DNA of 64,000 nt from Paraburkholderia phytofirmans OLGA172. GTDB lineage: Bacteria > Pseudomonadota > Gammaproteobacteria > Burkholderiales > Burkholderiaceae. Each line of letters begins with the position of its first letter. The stretch's first letter is position 1. Positions 8,974 through 18,402 of this stretch are shown here, piece by piece. The stretch is taken from positions 2,480,001 through 2,544,000 of the forward strand of contig NZ_CP014578.1 in NCBI RefSeq assembly GCF_001634365.1. Reading direction: 5' to 3'. The notes below the pieces were generated by a model. The model did no database searches. It saw only the letters and a program-made list of their open reading frames with translations, and was not told the DNA's origin. The position numbers were made by a program, and so were the translations under genes.

Positions 8974-10430
8974 TCAGTGCCTCCGTGGGGAAATAGCGTG
9001 CGTCTGCGGTTCATCTTGTCGTAGTGCACCGCAGAAAGGATCGAAAAAACACTCATGAAAAGCAGCAGCCCGCCAGTGCCGACCAGCGAATTGGTGAACA
9101 CCAGCATCGCGAAGGTCGCGAGACTGAGGCTCAGGCAGGCGGAAACGAATTTGTCGTTGCGCAGCTTGAACGACGCGAGCGCCGCGCGCACCACCAGCCA
9201 CACGATGCCGGACATGTAGAGCAAGGTGCCGGGCCAGCCGAGCACGAACGGGATGTTCATCACGCCGCTGTCGAAGTTGCCGTACTGGCCGAGCTGGCCG
9301 CCGTCGTTCGAGAGCTTGGTCGAGGTGCCGGTCGCGCCCATGCCTTCGCCGGAGACGTCGGTAAAGGCCGTCTTCGCGAAGGTCGCGTAGAACTCGTTAC
9401 GCGCGGCGTAGCTCTGGTCGTCGCTCAGGTTGACGAGCGTGTTCAGGCGCGCCTGCATCCGCTCGGCGACCGGGCCGACCGTGAGCAGCGGCACGCAAAG
9501 ACCGGCAAGCAGCACCGCACTCGCAACGATCCGTACGCGCACCTTGTTGTTCGCCTTGACCAGCTGGATCAGGAGCGCGATCACCCAGCCGCCCCACGTC
9601 GAACGCACGAGGCTCAGCGCGAACGAAAAGAAGCCTAGCGCCGCCGCGATCCAGCGCACGCGGTGCGTGGCCGCCATCACGTAGACCATCGCGCCCATCA
9701 TCGCGAACGCGAACGGTCCCGAGGAATTCATCGTGCTGAACACGCGCACGCCCATCGGCACGGGATCGCCTTGCGAATTCATCTGCGAGCCGAGCATCCA
9801 CAGCGCGTCCCACGGCGGCATGATGAAGAACTGGATCAGGCCGTAGCCGCCCATCACCAGCATGCCCCAGATGAAGGTGCTCACGATGGTGTCGCGATAC
9901 TTCGGGTACTGACGCGTGTGCGCCATGATGTGAAAGCCGATCAGGATCGGATAGAGCCAGTTCGCGAGGTCATAGGTCGCGGCGAGCGGCCCGCTCGACA
10001 TCACGCCGATCATGAACGCATAGGCGAGCCCCATCAGAACCAGCAGCACCGGCAGGCCGCGCCGCTGCGACAGCAGCCTGTAGTAGCGGAGCAAGGAAAA
10101 CGCACTGATCATCGTCACCGCGAGCGGCGCGACCTGGATCAGGCTGGTCGGCGTGAACGAACCTTTGGACCAGTCGGCGAGACGCCGCACTTCCGGGCTC
10201 AGGAACCACAGCCACCACATGAAACCGATGTAGCGCGCCGGACTCTTGAAATAGAGCCACAGGCCCGTCAGGATCGCGAGCATCGGGAATCCGAGCGTGA
10301 GCACCGTGCCCTGATGCGCGATGATCAGCATCGCCGTGATCAGCCACAGTAAAGCCTCCGGCAGCCACTCCTTGCGAGCGCCAGACAGTACCCGCTCCGC
10401 GTTATCGCCGCCTCGCGCAATCGTCGACAT
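8970..10430 (-). CDS. bceI: Exopolysaccharide polymerase, Wzy-like membrane protein (BceI)
   Basis: The 486-residue protein has about a dozen hydrophobic helices, beginning near EALLWLITAMLIIAHQGTVL, and large periplasmic loops. The loop near residues 330-390 (NLSDDQSYAARNEFYATF... to NFDSGVMNIPF) resembles the conserved region of O-antigen ligase/polymerase-type proteins. It should join undecaprenyl-linked repeat units on the periplasmic side. Sequence conservation in Wzy proteins is low, so the call rests on topology and on its place between glycosyltransferase genes, as in bceH-I-J. It overlaps bceJ by 4 bp. Confidence 0.83.
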   Translation of the reverse strand: MSTIARGGDNAERVLSGARKEWLPEALLWLITAMLIIAHQGTVLTLGFPMLAILTGLWLYFKSPARYIGFMWWLWFLSPEVRRLADWSKGSFTPTSLIQVAPLAVTMISAFSLLRYYRLLSQRRGLPVLLVLMGLAYAFMIGVMSSGPLAATYDLANWLYPILIGFHIMAHTRQYPKYRDTIVSTFIWGMLVMGGYGLIQFFIMPPWDALWMLGSQMNSQGDPVPMGVRVFSTMNSSGPFAFAMMGAMVYVMAATHRVRWIAAALGFFSFALSLVRSTWGGWVIALLIQLVKANNKVRVRIVASAVLLAGLCVPLLTVGPVAERMQARLNTLVNLSDDQSYAARNEFYATFAKTAFTDVSGEGMGATGTSTKLSNDGGQLGQYGNFDSGVMNIPFVLGWPGTLLYMSGIVWLVVRAALASFKLRNDKFVSACLSLSLATFAMLVFTNSLVGTGGLLLFMSVFSILSAVHYDKMNRRRTLFPHGGTD

Positions 10431-10433
10431 CGT

Positions 10434-11699
10434 TTAGAGGCCCCCGCGTGATTCGCGCGAAGGGCGTTGACCCGGCCCCTGGCTGCCCCCGTGAACTCGC
10501 GCTGGCTGGTTCACAGCGGCAGCGGCAGCGGTCGCCGCGGCACGCGGCGCCGTTGCCACGGCATCGACGTTGGCGTCGGCATCGGCCGTGCCTGCCGCCA
10601 CGCGTCCCCGCGACGCCGCACGCGCCCGCAGCATCGCCTGCGTGACCCTCACGTGCTGCATGGCATAGTTTTGCGTGGTCAGATCGCGCGACAGCAAACC
10701 GGCGGCCGCCGCCTGTGCCTGGCGCAATGCATCCAGCGGAGCGGCGGCGAGCTGATCCACCGCCTCGCGCAGTGCCTGTGGGTCGAACGGCGGGATATAA
10801 GCCGCCTCGTCCGCCGGAAAATAATCCTGCAGCGCGCCGACGTTGGTGACCACCATCGGCTTGCCGACCGCCGCCGCTTCCAGCATCACCGTAATGCCCG
10901 AGGCATGCGAATTCGGACGCAGCGGCACCACGATCACGTCGGCCCAGTCGTAGAGTTCATGCTGTTTCCTGATGCCCGAGAACAACGCGATCTCGACGTT
11001 CGGCGCGCGCAATGAAGCGGGAATCCGCCGGCGTGTCGCGAGCTTCACCGTGTAGCGCGCATCGTTGCCGAAGGCCTTGATGAGCGTTTCCCAATCGCGG
11101 TCGCGATCGTTGCCGATCGCGGCGATGCGGATCGGCGTATGCGGTGTCCATTCGGTCGGCGCCTTCACGGGAAAGTCCTGCGTGTTCAGGCCGTAGAAGA
11201 GCGGTTTCGCGTCGCGATTGAAGTAGCGCTGGCACAGTTCGGCGTTTTCGCTGGCGAGGGTGGTTAGCTGGTCGGCGCGGGTCATCAGCTTGCGATACAG
11301 CCAGCTGCGCAGAATCCCGTAGGAAGGCCATTTATCGAGCAGCCACACGCTTTGCGCCAACAGCAAGGGTGCTGCACCAGGGCCGGCCTTGCGGCCGCTC
11401 AGCAGCAGCATCAGCGCGGCGGACAGCCATTCCTGCTCGGTATGCGTCCAGATCACGTCCGAGCGCAGCATTTCGTCGCGGTTGCGCCACGTATGGATGA
11501 AGTCGAACCCGAGCGCCGCCTTCAGCGCGCGGCGCAGCAACCGCACCGGCTTGCTTTCGCGCGCGTCCTGCGAATAGGTCAGCGCGAACGCATCGGATTC
11601 GGCATGGTGATACCCATACAAACAGCCGATGTTGTCGCCCGGCCGGTAAAAGCGCGGGTCGGCGCCGTAAAACAGATGAACGTGAACTTTCGTACTCAT
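10434..11699 (-). CDS. bceH: Glycosyltransferase (BceH-like)
   Basis: I place the start at the ATG at 11699 (MSTKVHVHLFYGADPRFYRP) because GGAG lies 8 nt upstream. The longer frame to 11843 would run into the 3' end of bceG and encodes an arginine-rich, non-homologous head. The 421-residue enzyme has GT-B features: RIAAIGNDRDRDWETLIKAF at the start of the donor domain and NSHASGITVMLEAAAVGKPM as the donor site. The last 60 residues are almost only Ala, Val, Asp, Arg and Gly and are probably a disordered tail. Its stop is 3 bp from the bceI start. Confidence 0.82.
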   Translation of the reverse strand: MSTKVHVHLFYGADPRFYRPGDNIGCLYGYHHAESDAFALTYSQDARESKPVRLLRRALKAALGFDFIHTWRNRDEMLRSDVIWTHTEQEWLSAALMLLLSGRKAGPGAAPLLLAQSVWLLDKWPSYGILRSWLYRKLMTRADQLTTLASENAELCQRYFNRDAKPLFYGLNTQDFPVKAPTEWTPHTPIRIAAIGNDRDRDWETLIKAFGNDARYTVKLATRRRIPASLRAPNVEIALFSGIRKQHELYDWADVIVVPLRPNSHASGITVMLEAAAVGKPMVVTNVGALQDYFPADEAAYIPPFDPQALREAVDQLAAAPLDALRQAQAAAAGLLSRDLTTQNYAMQHVRVTQAMLRARAASRGRVAAGTADADANVDAVATAPRAAATAAAAAVNQPARVHGGSQGPGQRPSRESRGGL

Positions 11700-11787
11700 G
11701 CAGACACTCCGCTCTGCCGGTGGAAAGGAGCATCGGCATGCGCGAGCAGGCGCGAGTGCCGATGCACGAACGTGCAGGACGATTGGG

Positions 11788-12720
11788 TCACGCGATCCGC
11801 GACAGGGCACGGCGCGCTTCATGCGCGCCGGTGCGCACCGCACGCCAGCGCGACAGCCGCAGGCCCGCCTGTTTCGAAACCAGCGCGAGCGCGGCGTGCG
11901 TGAGGCCCGGATACACCCGCGTGCCGACCAGCGTCCACCACCACCACGCGGTTTCGCGGCGCAGCGGCGGCAACTGGTCGCGCAGGATCAGGTGGAAATT
12001 GAAAGCGGCATTGCGCAACGCCGTCATGGTTTGCGCGTCGCGCCGGTCTTCGTCGAAACGTTCGGCCGGGAAATGGTCGACGGCCACGCGCGGGTCGTAC
12101 ATCAGCTTCCAGCCGGCGTTCTTCACGGCGAGGCTGAACGCCATGTCGTTGTGGACCTGGGCGCCCGCGCCGCGCAGGCGCTGATCGAAACGGATCGTGC
12201 GCACCGCCTCGCGCCGGTAGCTCATGTTGGCGCCCTTCAAAATGTCGACTTCGCGTGCGCCGCCCACACCCAGGTGGTGATTGCCGATGATCTTGCCGTG
12301 CGCCGTGACCTTGCCGACCAGCGGCCGCTCGCCGTCCAGCACGCGGCCTTTTTCATGCACCCAGTCGCGGCCGCCCAGCGCACCGAGGCGCGCATCGCTT
12401 TCGAACGCAGCAGCAATCCGTTCGACCCAGTCCACATGCGGTGCGGCGTCGTCGTCGGTAATCGCGATCACGTCGCCGTTGGCCGCATCCAGTCCGCGAT
12501 TCAGGGCGGCGACCTGGCCGGGCACGTCCACCGGCGCGACGAGCAACGGCAACGTGCCCGGCACGGCGGGATCGCGCAGGCAGGCATGAGTCGCTTCGTC
12601 GTCGGCGCGCGCGACCACCACCACTTCGTCCGGCACGCGCGACTGCCGTTGCAGCGCGGCGAGGCAGCGCGCCAGATCGGCCGGGCGGCGGTAAGTCGGA
12701 ACCAGTACCGTCACTTTCAT
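11788..12720 (-). CDS. bceG: GT2-family glycosyltransferase (BceG-like)
   Basis: The 310-residue GT-A enzyme starts MKVTVLVPTYRRPADLARCL, the classic GT2 first strand. Its metal and nucleotide site is Asp89-Asp90-Asp91 in AITDDDAAP. The later stretch ILKGANMSYRREAV and FDQRLRGAGAQVHNDMAFSL correspond to the acceptor site and the catalytic-base region. It is the only inverting GT2 enzyme in the operon. The gap to bceF is 74 bp and to bceH 88 bp, so it is less tightly coupled than the genes downstream. Confidence 0.88.
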   Translation of the reverse strand: MKVTVLVPTYRRPADLARCLAALQRQSRVPDEVVVVARADDEATHACLRDPAVPGTLPLLVAPVDVPGQVAALNRGLDAANGDVIAITDDDAAPHVDWVERIAAAFESDARLGALGGRDWVHEKGRVLDGERPLVGKVTAHGKIIGNHHLGVGGAREVDILKGANMSYRREAVRTIRFDQRLRGAGAQVHNDMAFSLAVKNAGWKLMYDPRVAVDHFPAERFDEDRRDAQTMTALRNAAFNFHLILRDQLPPLRRETAWWWWTLVGTRVYPGLTHAALALVSKQAGLRLSRWRAVRTGAHEARRALSRIA

Positions 12721-12794
12721 CGTGATGTCCTCTTCTATCGTGTTTGCGCTGGGATCGGATCAATGGGCTTAGCCTGGGGCTCAGATGCTCAGAC

Positions 12795-15017
12795 TCAGGT
12801 ACTCAAATATTCCTCGACCGCTGCATAGCCATGGGTATAACCGCCGCGCGAACGCGCCGGCATCCCATTGAAGATGCCGCCCTGCACGTGCACGCCGGCT
12901 GCGCGCAGGCGCTTCAGTGCCTCCGCGATCTCGCCTTCGTTGTGCACGCCCGAGCGAATCACGAAGAAGGTCGAACCGGCATAGGCGCCGATGATCGACG
13001 CATCGGTCACGGCCAGCACCGGCGGCGTGTCGATCAGGATCACGTCGTAGCGCTTGGCGAGGCCATCCAGGTATTGCGGAAGACGCGGCGACATCAGCAG
13101 TTCCGACGGATTCGGCGGACGGCGGCCGCAGGAGATGAAGCTCAAGCCTTCGACGTTCGAGGTGCGGATCGCTTCTTCGAGCGAGATCTGCCCGCTCAGC
13201 AATTCCGACATGCCGTTGTCCTGCGCACCGCCCATATAGCGTTCGAGCACGCCGCGACGCATATCGCCGTCGATCATCAGCACGCGTTTGCCCGAGTTCG
13301 CGAGCAGCACGGCCAGATTGACCGTCAGGAAGCTCTTGCCGACGCCGGACATGGGACCTGTCAGCATGACGATGCGGTTCTTCGCGTCCATCATCGTGAA
13401 CTGCATGGAGGTGCGCAGGCTGCGCAGGCTTTCGATCGTGACGTCCTTCGGCCGCGCATTCGCCAGCACCGAGCGCAGGCGTTCGCCGCCGCGCTGGAAA
13501 CCGCTTTCGAGCACAGCCTGTTCGGCGCTCAAGGGCACGAGGCCGTACACCGGCAGATGGAACGCGCGCTCGATATGGTCGGGGTCGTCGATGCCCTTGA
13601 ACATATTGCGGCGCAGGAACACGAAACCGGTGCCGCAGATCAGGCCCAGAATCACTGCCGCCGACAGGATCAGCACCTTCTTCGGCTTGACCGGCGCACC
13701 CGGGCGCATTGCCTGGTCGACGATATGCACATTGCCGCCGGTACCGGCCTTCTGCACCGACAACTCCTGCACGCGGTTGAGCAGCAGCACGTAGATGTCT
13801 TCCGCCACCTTCGCGTCGCGTTGCAGCTGCACGGCCTTCACTTCGGTCGCCGGCAGATCGCGGAAGCGGTCAGCGTATTTGGCGCGTTGCGCCTCCAGTT
13901 CGGCCATTTGCTGGCGCGCGGCCACGAGCATCGGATGGTCGTCGCCGTAGCGTTCGGTCAGCTGCGCCATCTGCAGACGCAAACCGGCGATCTGCTGCTC
14001 GTACTGCACGCTGCCTTCGAGGTAGACCTTGGCTTCGTCGCTCGCATTGATCGAACCGGATTGACGCTGGTAAGCGGTCAACGCGGCTTCGGCGCGTTCG
14101 AGATCGGACTTCAGGCGCGGCTCTTCGCTCTTCAGGAAGTCGAGCATCTTGCTGGCGTCGACCTGTTTGTTCGACACGTGCTGACGGACATACGACTGCG
14201 CGAGCGCATTGGCCACCAGAGCAGCGTGCTCCGGACTCTTGTCTTCCAGCGAGATCTGGATCACGCCGGTTTGCTTGCCCTGCTCCTGCACGGTGATCGC
14301 CGACTGGAACGCGGTGATCGCGTCGAGATCGTTAAAGCGCGTCACGGTGAACTCTTCACCCGGCCGGGCCACCAGCTTGCTGACGAGGATCGTCACGCCG
14401 CCGCCCTGTTCCTGCTGGCCAACCTGGCCGCGCAGCAGCAGCGTGCCGTTCTTTGCATAGAGTTCGTAGTGCTGTTCGTCGAACACCTTCATCGTCAGCT
14501 TCTCGCCTTCGAGCGCCGGCACCACGTCGAGCGAATCGATCTCGGCGTCTTCACCGCCCCAGGCGTATGAAGCCAGACCCAGCCACGGCTGCGCCAGCTG
14601 GCCCGGCGTCGCCATGTGCGCGGCAATGCTGCCAAGCAGCGGAATCGTCTTCGGCACGACGCTGAAGTTCAGCTTCAGTTGCTGGACCACCGGGCCGACT
14701 ACGCCGCGGCTCTTGATGATTTCGATTTCGGCGTCGGTCGGCAGCGAAGTCGAGCCGGTCGTGATGGCCGCGCCCGTTTGCGTCTGCGTGAGCGCCTGCG
14801 AGGTGTTGTCGGACTGCTCGACCCGCACGTGCGCATCGGCCGAATAGATCGGCTTGGCGAGGAAACAGTACGCGGCGGCCAGCGCGACGATCACGCCGGC
14901 GATCGCGATCAGCCACCAGATGTCGTCGAGGATCACCTGCACCAGTTGCCCGAGGACGACGTCCTCTTCTTCGGTCTTGATCGGACCGGCCATGTGTGGA
15001 GAGATTTGGTTGCTCAC
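12795..15017 (-). CDS. bceF: Bacterial tyrosine kinase / polysaccharide co-polymerase (Wzc-like, BceF)
   Basis: The product controls chain length and export by cycles of tyrosine phosphorylation. The N-terminal Wzz domain begins near VVLGQLVQVILDDIWWLIAIAG (first transmembrane helix). A long coiled region follows, then PMRPGAPVKPKKVLIL before the second helix. The cytoplasmic kinase has Walker A SGVGKS (Lys561), Walker A' VLMIDGDMRRG and IDTPPV. The C-terminus carries three tyrosines (727, 731, 737) that should be autophosphorylated. I prefer the GTG at 15017 (740 residues), which has GGGAT 8 nt upstream. The frame extends to an ATG at 15059, but that extension is encoded by a CGAAGC-rich low-complexity stretch. 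An ATG at 14993 is also possible. Confidence 0.9.
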   Translation of the reverse strand: MSNQISPHMAGPIKTEEEDVVLGQLVQVILDDIWWLIAIAGVIVALAAAYCFLAKPIYSADAHVRVEQSDNTSQALTQTQTGAAITTGSTSLPTDAEIEIIKSRGVVGPVVQQLKLNFSVVPKTIPLLGSIAAHMATPGQLAQPWLGLASYAWGGEDAEIDSLDVVPALEGEKLTMKVFDEQHYELYAKNGTLLLRGQVGQQEQGGGVTILVSKLVARPGEEFTVTRFNDLDAITAFQSAITVQEQGKQTGVIQISLEDKSPEHAALVANALAQSYVRQHVSNKQVDASKMLDFLKSEEPRLKSDLERAEAALTAYQRQSGSINASDEAKVYLEGSVQYEQQIAGLRLQMAQLTERYGDDHPMLVAARQQMAELEAQRAKYADRFRDLPATEVKAVQLQRDAKVAEDIYVLLLNRVQELSVQKAGTGGNVHIVDQAMRPGAPVKPKKVLILSAAVILGLICGTGFVFLRRNMFKGIDDPDHIERAFHLPVYGLVPLSAEQAVLESGFQRGGERLRSVLANARPKDVTIESLRSLRTSMQFTMMDAKNRIVMLTGPMSGVGKSFLTVNLAVLLANSGKRVLMIDGDMRRGVLERYMGGAQDNGMSELLSGQISLEEAIRTSNVEGLSFISCGRRPPNPSELLMSPRLPQYLDGLAKRYDVILIDTPPVLAVTDASIIGAYAGSTFFVIRSGVHNEGEIAEALKRLRAAGVHVQGGIFNGMPARSRGGYTHGYAAVEEYLST

Positions 15018-15139
15018 AATTCGATCCCGTTTCGGTTGCTTCGGCGTGGGCTTCGGCATGTGCTTGCGCGTTTGCCTCGGCGTTTGCTTCGGTCCCGCGC
15101 CCTTTGAGAGCGGCGCGGGCCTGTCGACGGCTCAGACGG

Positions 15140-16354
15140 TTATCTCGTCAACTGCTTCAGGTAGAACAGCGTCTGTACGCTCGGCAGGACTTGCTGCAAC
15201 ACACGGTTGAACGTGGTCGAAGCCGCGGTGCCCACATACACGACGTCCATCGGTTGCAACTGGAACTGGGACGACAGCATGATCGCGTCGGGCTGCGTCA
15301 TGTCGAGGCGGTACACGTCCGGCGTGGTCGGATGCTCGCGCATGCCGCGCATCACGAAGATCTGGCGCGGATTGGCGTCCGTGTCGAGAATGCCGCCCCC
15401 CTGGGTGAGCGCGTCGGCGATCGTCAGGTGGCCCTTCAACATCGGCAGCTGGATCGGCGTCTTCACTTCGCCCATCACGAAGATGCGGCTGTCGCTGCGA
15501 TCCGGGATGTTGATCACATCGCCGTTTTGCAGCATGACGTTCTGCGTGGTGTCGCCCTGGTCGAGCATGCGGTTGGCGTCGAGCACGTACAGCTTGTTGT
15601 TGCGCGTGAGGCGCACACGCTGGATGTCGGCGTCGCTGTTCGTGCCGCCCGAGCGCGTGATCGCGTCGACCAGCGTGAGCGGCACGTCGCTGATGGCGAG
15701 CGGGCCCGGCGTCTTCACGTCGCCGGTCACCTGCACTTTCTGGCCGCGGTACGACAGCACGCGCACGTCGACCTGCGGATTGCGGATGTAGCGCACGAGG
15801 CCGGCGCTCAACTGATCGCGCACTTCGCCCACGGTCTTGCCCGCGGCCCTGATGCGGCCGACGAACGGGAAAAAGATCGTGCCGTCGGCGGCAATGGTCT
15901 GGCCGTAAGGATCGGCCTGGCCCGGCAGCGCGGCCGTGTATGGCTGCTGCAACGCGCCGCCGATACTCTGCGTGGTGTTGCCGCCCGCCGACAGCGTGCT
16001 GCCTTGCGGGGTGGTCAATTCAGGGTGATCCCACACGGTGATGCCGAGAATGTCCTGCGGCGAGAGCCGGTACACATACTGCGACGGGTCGGCAAAGTGC
16101 GAAGCCGGCAACGCCGCCTGCGCGGCGGAGGCTTGCGCCTGCGCTTGCGCCGCAACCAGCGGGCCGTCGATCAGATGGACCGGATAGGTTTCGTTAGCTT
16201 GTTGACTCTGGTGCTGACCGTCGTCTTTCAGACGGGACGTGTCGAGGTAATTGCCAGGTGCGGTAGCGCAGGCCGACAGAAAGGATGTCAGCAAAAGCGT
16301 GGCGGCGAATTTCGAGTTGCAGTTCGCGAATGTGTGTGCAGTGAGTTTTTTCAT
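15140..16354 (-). CDS. bceE: Outer-membrane polysaccharide export lipoprotein (Wza-like, BceE)
   Basis: The start at 16354 (MKKLTAHTFANCNSKF) overlaps the bceD stop as TGATG and leads into a lipoprotein signal ending in the lipobox LSAC. The upstream ATGs at 16375 and 16360 would add 7 or 2 residues. The 404-residue protein carries the poly-export domain (YRLSPQDILGITVWDHPELT) and SLBB-type repeats (VQVTGDVKTPGPLAI; IFVMGEVKTPIQLPM). It should form the octameric outer-membrane channel that works with BceF. Residues 65-85 are Ala/Gln-rich. Confidence 0.92.
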   Translation of the reverse strand: MKKLTAHTFANCNSKFAATLLLTSFLSACATAPGNYLDTSRLKDDGQHQSQQANETYPVHLIDGPLVAAQAQAQASAAQAALPASHFADPSQYVYRLSPQDILGITVWDHPELTTPQGSTLSAGGNTTQSIGGALQQPYTAALPGQADPYGQTIAADGTIFFPFVGRIRAAGKTVGEVRDQLSAGLVRYIRNPQVDVRVLSYRGQKVQVTGDVKTPGPLAISDVPLTLVDAITRSGGTNSDADIQRVRLTRNNKLYVLDANRMLDQGDTTQNVMLQNGDVINIPDRSDSRIFVMGEVKTPIQLPMLKGHLTIADALTQGGGILDTDANPRQIFVMRGMREHPTTPDVYRLDMTQPDAIMLSSQFQLQPMDVVYVGTAASTTFNRVLQQVLPSVQTLFYLKQLTR

Positions 16355-16809
16355 CAGCATATTTTTTTCAGCCATCCCATGACCAGATGTTCGATGAGCA
16401 CGAGACTCTCCCTATAGTCGGCTTCCACGTGGCCGTGCGGATCGGCGACGTCGGAGTCGGCTTCCCATTTGCCGAGTGGGTAGACCTTGCCGCGCGCGGC
16501 AGGATCGAGCGCTTCGACCGCGCCCACCTGGGTGCGCTCGGTGACGAGCACCAGGTCGGCGCAACGCACGAGCTGGCGGTCGAGGCGCCGCGAATAGTGG
16601 ATCCCGGAGGCGACGCCCTGCTCGTCGAGCAGGCGCCGCATCACCGGGTCCATGCCGTGGCCGTTCACGGCACGCAGGCCCGCCGAATGAAACGCGATCG
16701 GCGCCGAGGACGAGCGCGACGCCGCGCGCTGCCGGGACTTGAACAGCATTTCGGCGGCGGGCGAACGGCACACGTTGGCGTGGCAGACGATCAGGACGTT
16801 GGCGAACAT
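16354..16809 (-). CDS. bceD: Low-molecular-weight protein-tyrosine phosphatase (Wzb-like, BceD)
   Basis: The 151-residue enzyme has the phosphate-binding loop C9HANVCR15S and the catalytic acid in ADPHGH near residue 121. It should dephosphorylate the BceF tyrosine tail, completing the kinase cycle that drives polymer export. It lies immediately before the exporter gene and is coupled to it by TGATG. Length is typical. Confidence 0.95.
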   Translation of the reverse strand: MFANVLIVCHANVCRSPAAEMLFKSRQRAASRSSSAPIAFHSAGLRAVNGHGMDPVMRRLLDEQGVASGIHYSRRLDRQLVRCADLVLVTERTQVGAVEALDPAARGKVYPLGKWEADSDVADPHGHVEADYRESLVLIEHLVMGWLKKIC

Positions 16810-16857
16810 AGCGGGCTCCTTGACGAGACGTGGCGGCGCGGCGGCGTATGGGCCAAC

Positions 16858-18312
16858 TTACCGGCCGACCTCGACCGGGTGGGCCGAGCGGGCCGACCCG
16901 GCCGTGATCGGCAGACCGTTCGCGCCGACCTTCGCCGGCGCATGGCGCAGCGCGTGCTGACGGCCGATCGCGTGATACTCGATACCGAGTTCGAGCAGCG
17001 CGTCCGGCTCGTACAGATTGCGGCCGTCGAAAATCAGCGGCGTGTTGAGGCTCTCTTTGAGCGAATCGAAATCCGGACTCTTGAACGCCTTCCATTCGGT
17101 GAGGATCACCAGTGCATCGGCGCCCTCGGCCGCTTCCATCTCCTCGTTCACGAACGACAGGCGCGCATGCTGTTGCGGCACGTCTTTCAGATCGAGTGCG
17201 AACACGCGCTTCGATTCGTCGATCGCAACCGGGTCGTAGGCCTTCACGCGCGCGCCGCGGCGCAGCAGTTCGGCGATCAGCGGACGGCTCGGCGCTTCGC
17301 GCATGTCGTCCGTGTTCGGCTTGAAGGCGAGACCCCACACGCCGAAGGTGCGATCCGACAGGTCTTCGCCCAAACGATCGACGATCTTGTGCGCGAGGAT
17401 TTTTTTCTGCGTGTCGTTGACGGCTTCCACCGCCTCGAGAATGCGCAAGTTAGCCTTGTGGTCGGCTGCCGTGCGAATCAGCGCCTGCACGTCTTTCGGG
17501 AAGCACGAACCGCCGTAACCGCAACCGGCATACAGGAAGTCGTAGCCGATCCGTGGATCGGAACCGATGCCGCGGCGCACCGCTTCGATATCCGCGCCAA
17601 CGCGGTCGGCGAGATTCGCGAGTTCGTTCATGTACGAGATACGTGTGGCGAGCATCGCGTTGGCCGCGTACTTGGTGAACTCGGCCGAGCGCACGTCCAT
17701 GTACAGCGTGCGCTCGCGATTGCGGTTGAACGGGGCATAGAGGCGCTTCATCAGTTCGCGCGCTTTTTCGCCCGGCGCGTCTTCGTCGCAGCCGAGCACG
17801 ATGCGATCGGGCCGCGTGAAATCTTCCACGGCCGCGCCTTCTTTCAGGAACTCCGGATTCGACACCACGGAGAACATGTGGCTCGCGTTGCGCGCAGCCA
17901 GTTCCTCGGCGATTACGTCGCGCACGCGCGAAGCCGTGCCGACCGGCACCGTCGATTTGTCGACGATCACCTTGAAGCCCGTCATATGGCGGCCGATGTT
18001 GCGTGCGGCGGCCAGCACGTATTGCAGGTCGGCGGAGCCGTCTTCGTCGGAGGGCGTCCCGACCGCGATGAACTGGATGTCGCCGTGCGCGACCGCGGCC
18101 TTGATGTCGGTCGAAAACGTCAGACGGCCTGCTTTGCGATTGCGCGCAATGATCTCCTGCAGACCCGGTTCATGGATCGGCACGCCGCCGTTGTTGAGCA
18201 CGTCGATCTTGCGCTGATCGACGTCGAGACAGAACACGTCGTGGCCGATGTCGGCCAGACATGCGCCCGTTACGAGGCCTACGTAGCCACTACCGATGAT
18301 CGTCAGGTTCAT
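16858..18312 (-). CDS. bceC: UDP-glucose 6-dehydrogenase (BceC)
   Basis: The product oxidises UDP-glucose twice to UDP-glucuronate, a sugar donor for the acidic polymer. The NAD site [20 protein letters not shown] is at the N-terminus, STVPVGT lies near residue 120, and the catalytic Cys270 is in [14 protein letters not shown]. The C-terminal UDP-binding domain follows ([16 protein letters not shown]). Length (484) is slightly longer than most class II enzymes because of about 30 extra C-terminal residues. It is 90 bp downstream of bceB in the same operon. Confidence 0.95.
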   Translation of the reverse strand: MNLTIIGSGYVGLVTGACLADIGHDVFCLDVDQRKIDVLNNGGVPIHEPGLQEIIARNRKAGRLTFSTDIKAAVAHGDIQFIAVGTPSDEDGSADLQYVLAAARNIGRHMTGFKVIVDKSTVPVGTASRVRDVIAEELAARNASHMFSVVSNPEFLKEGAAVEDFTRPDRIVLGCDEDAPGEKARELMKRLYAPFNRNRERTLYMDVRSAEFTKYAANAMLATRISYMNELANLADRVGADIEAVRRGIGSDPRIGYDFLYAGCGYGGSCFPKDVQALIRTAADHKANLRILEAVEAVNDTQKKILAHKIVDRLGEDLSDRTFGVWGLAFKPNTDDMREAPSRPLIAELLRRGARVKAYDPVAIDESKRVFALDLKDVPQQHARLSFVNEEMEAAEGADALVILTEWKAFKSPDFDSLKESLNTPLIFDGRNLYEPDALLELGIEYHAIGRQHALRHAPAKVGANGLPITAGSARSAHPVEVGR

Positions 18313-18402
18313 CTATTACACCTCGGAAAATGGAATTGATTCAGAAGAGCCGTCGCGCGATGCGTTGCGCGGCCACTGCCCGATAAACGGTCAATACGGC
18401 GC

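Noticed and set aside
11700..11843. N-terminal extension of bceH.
   Set aside because: It overlaps bceG, is Arg/Cys/Pro-rich, and a better start with a ribosome site exists at 11699.
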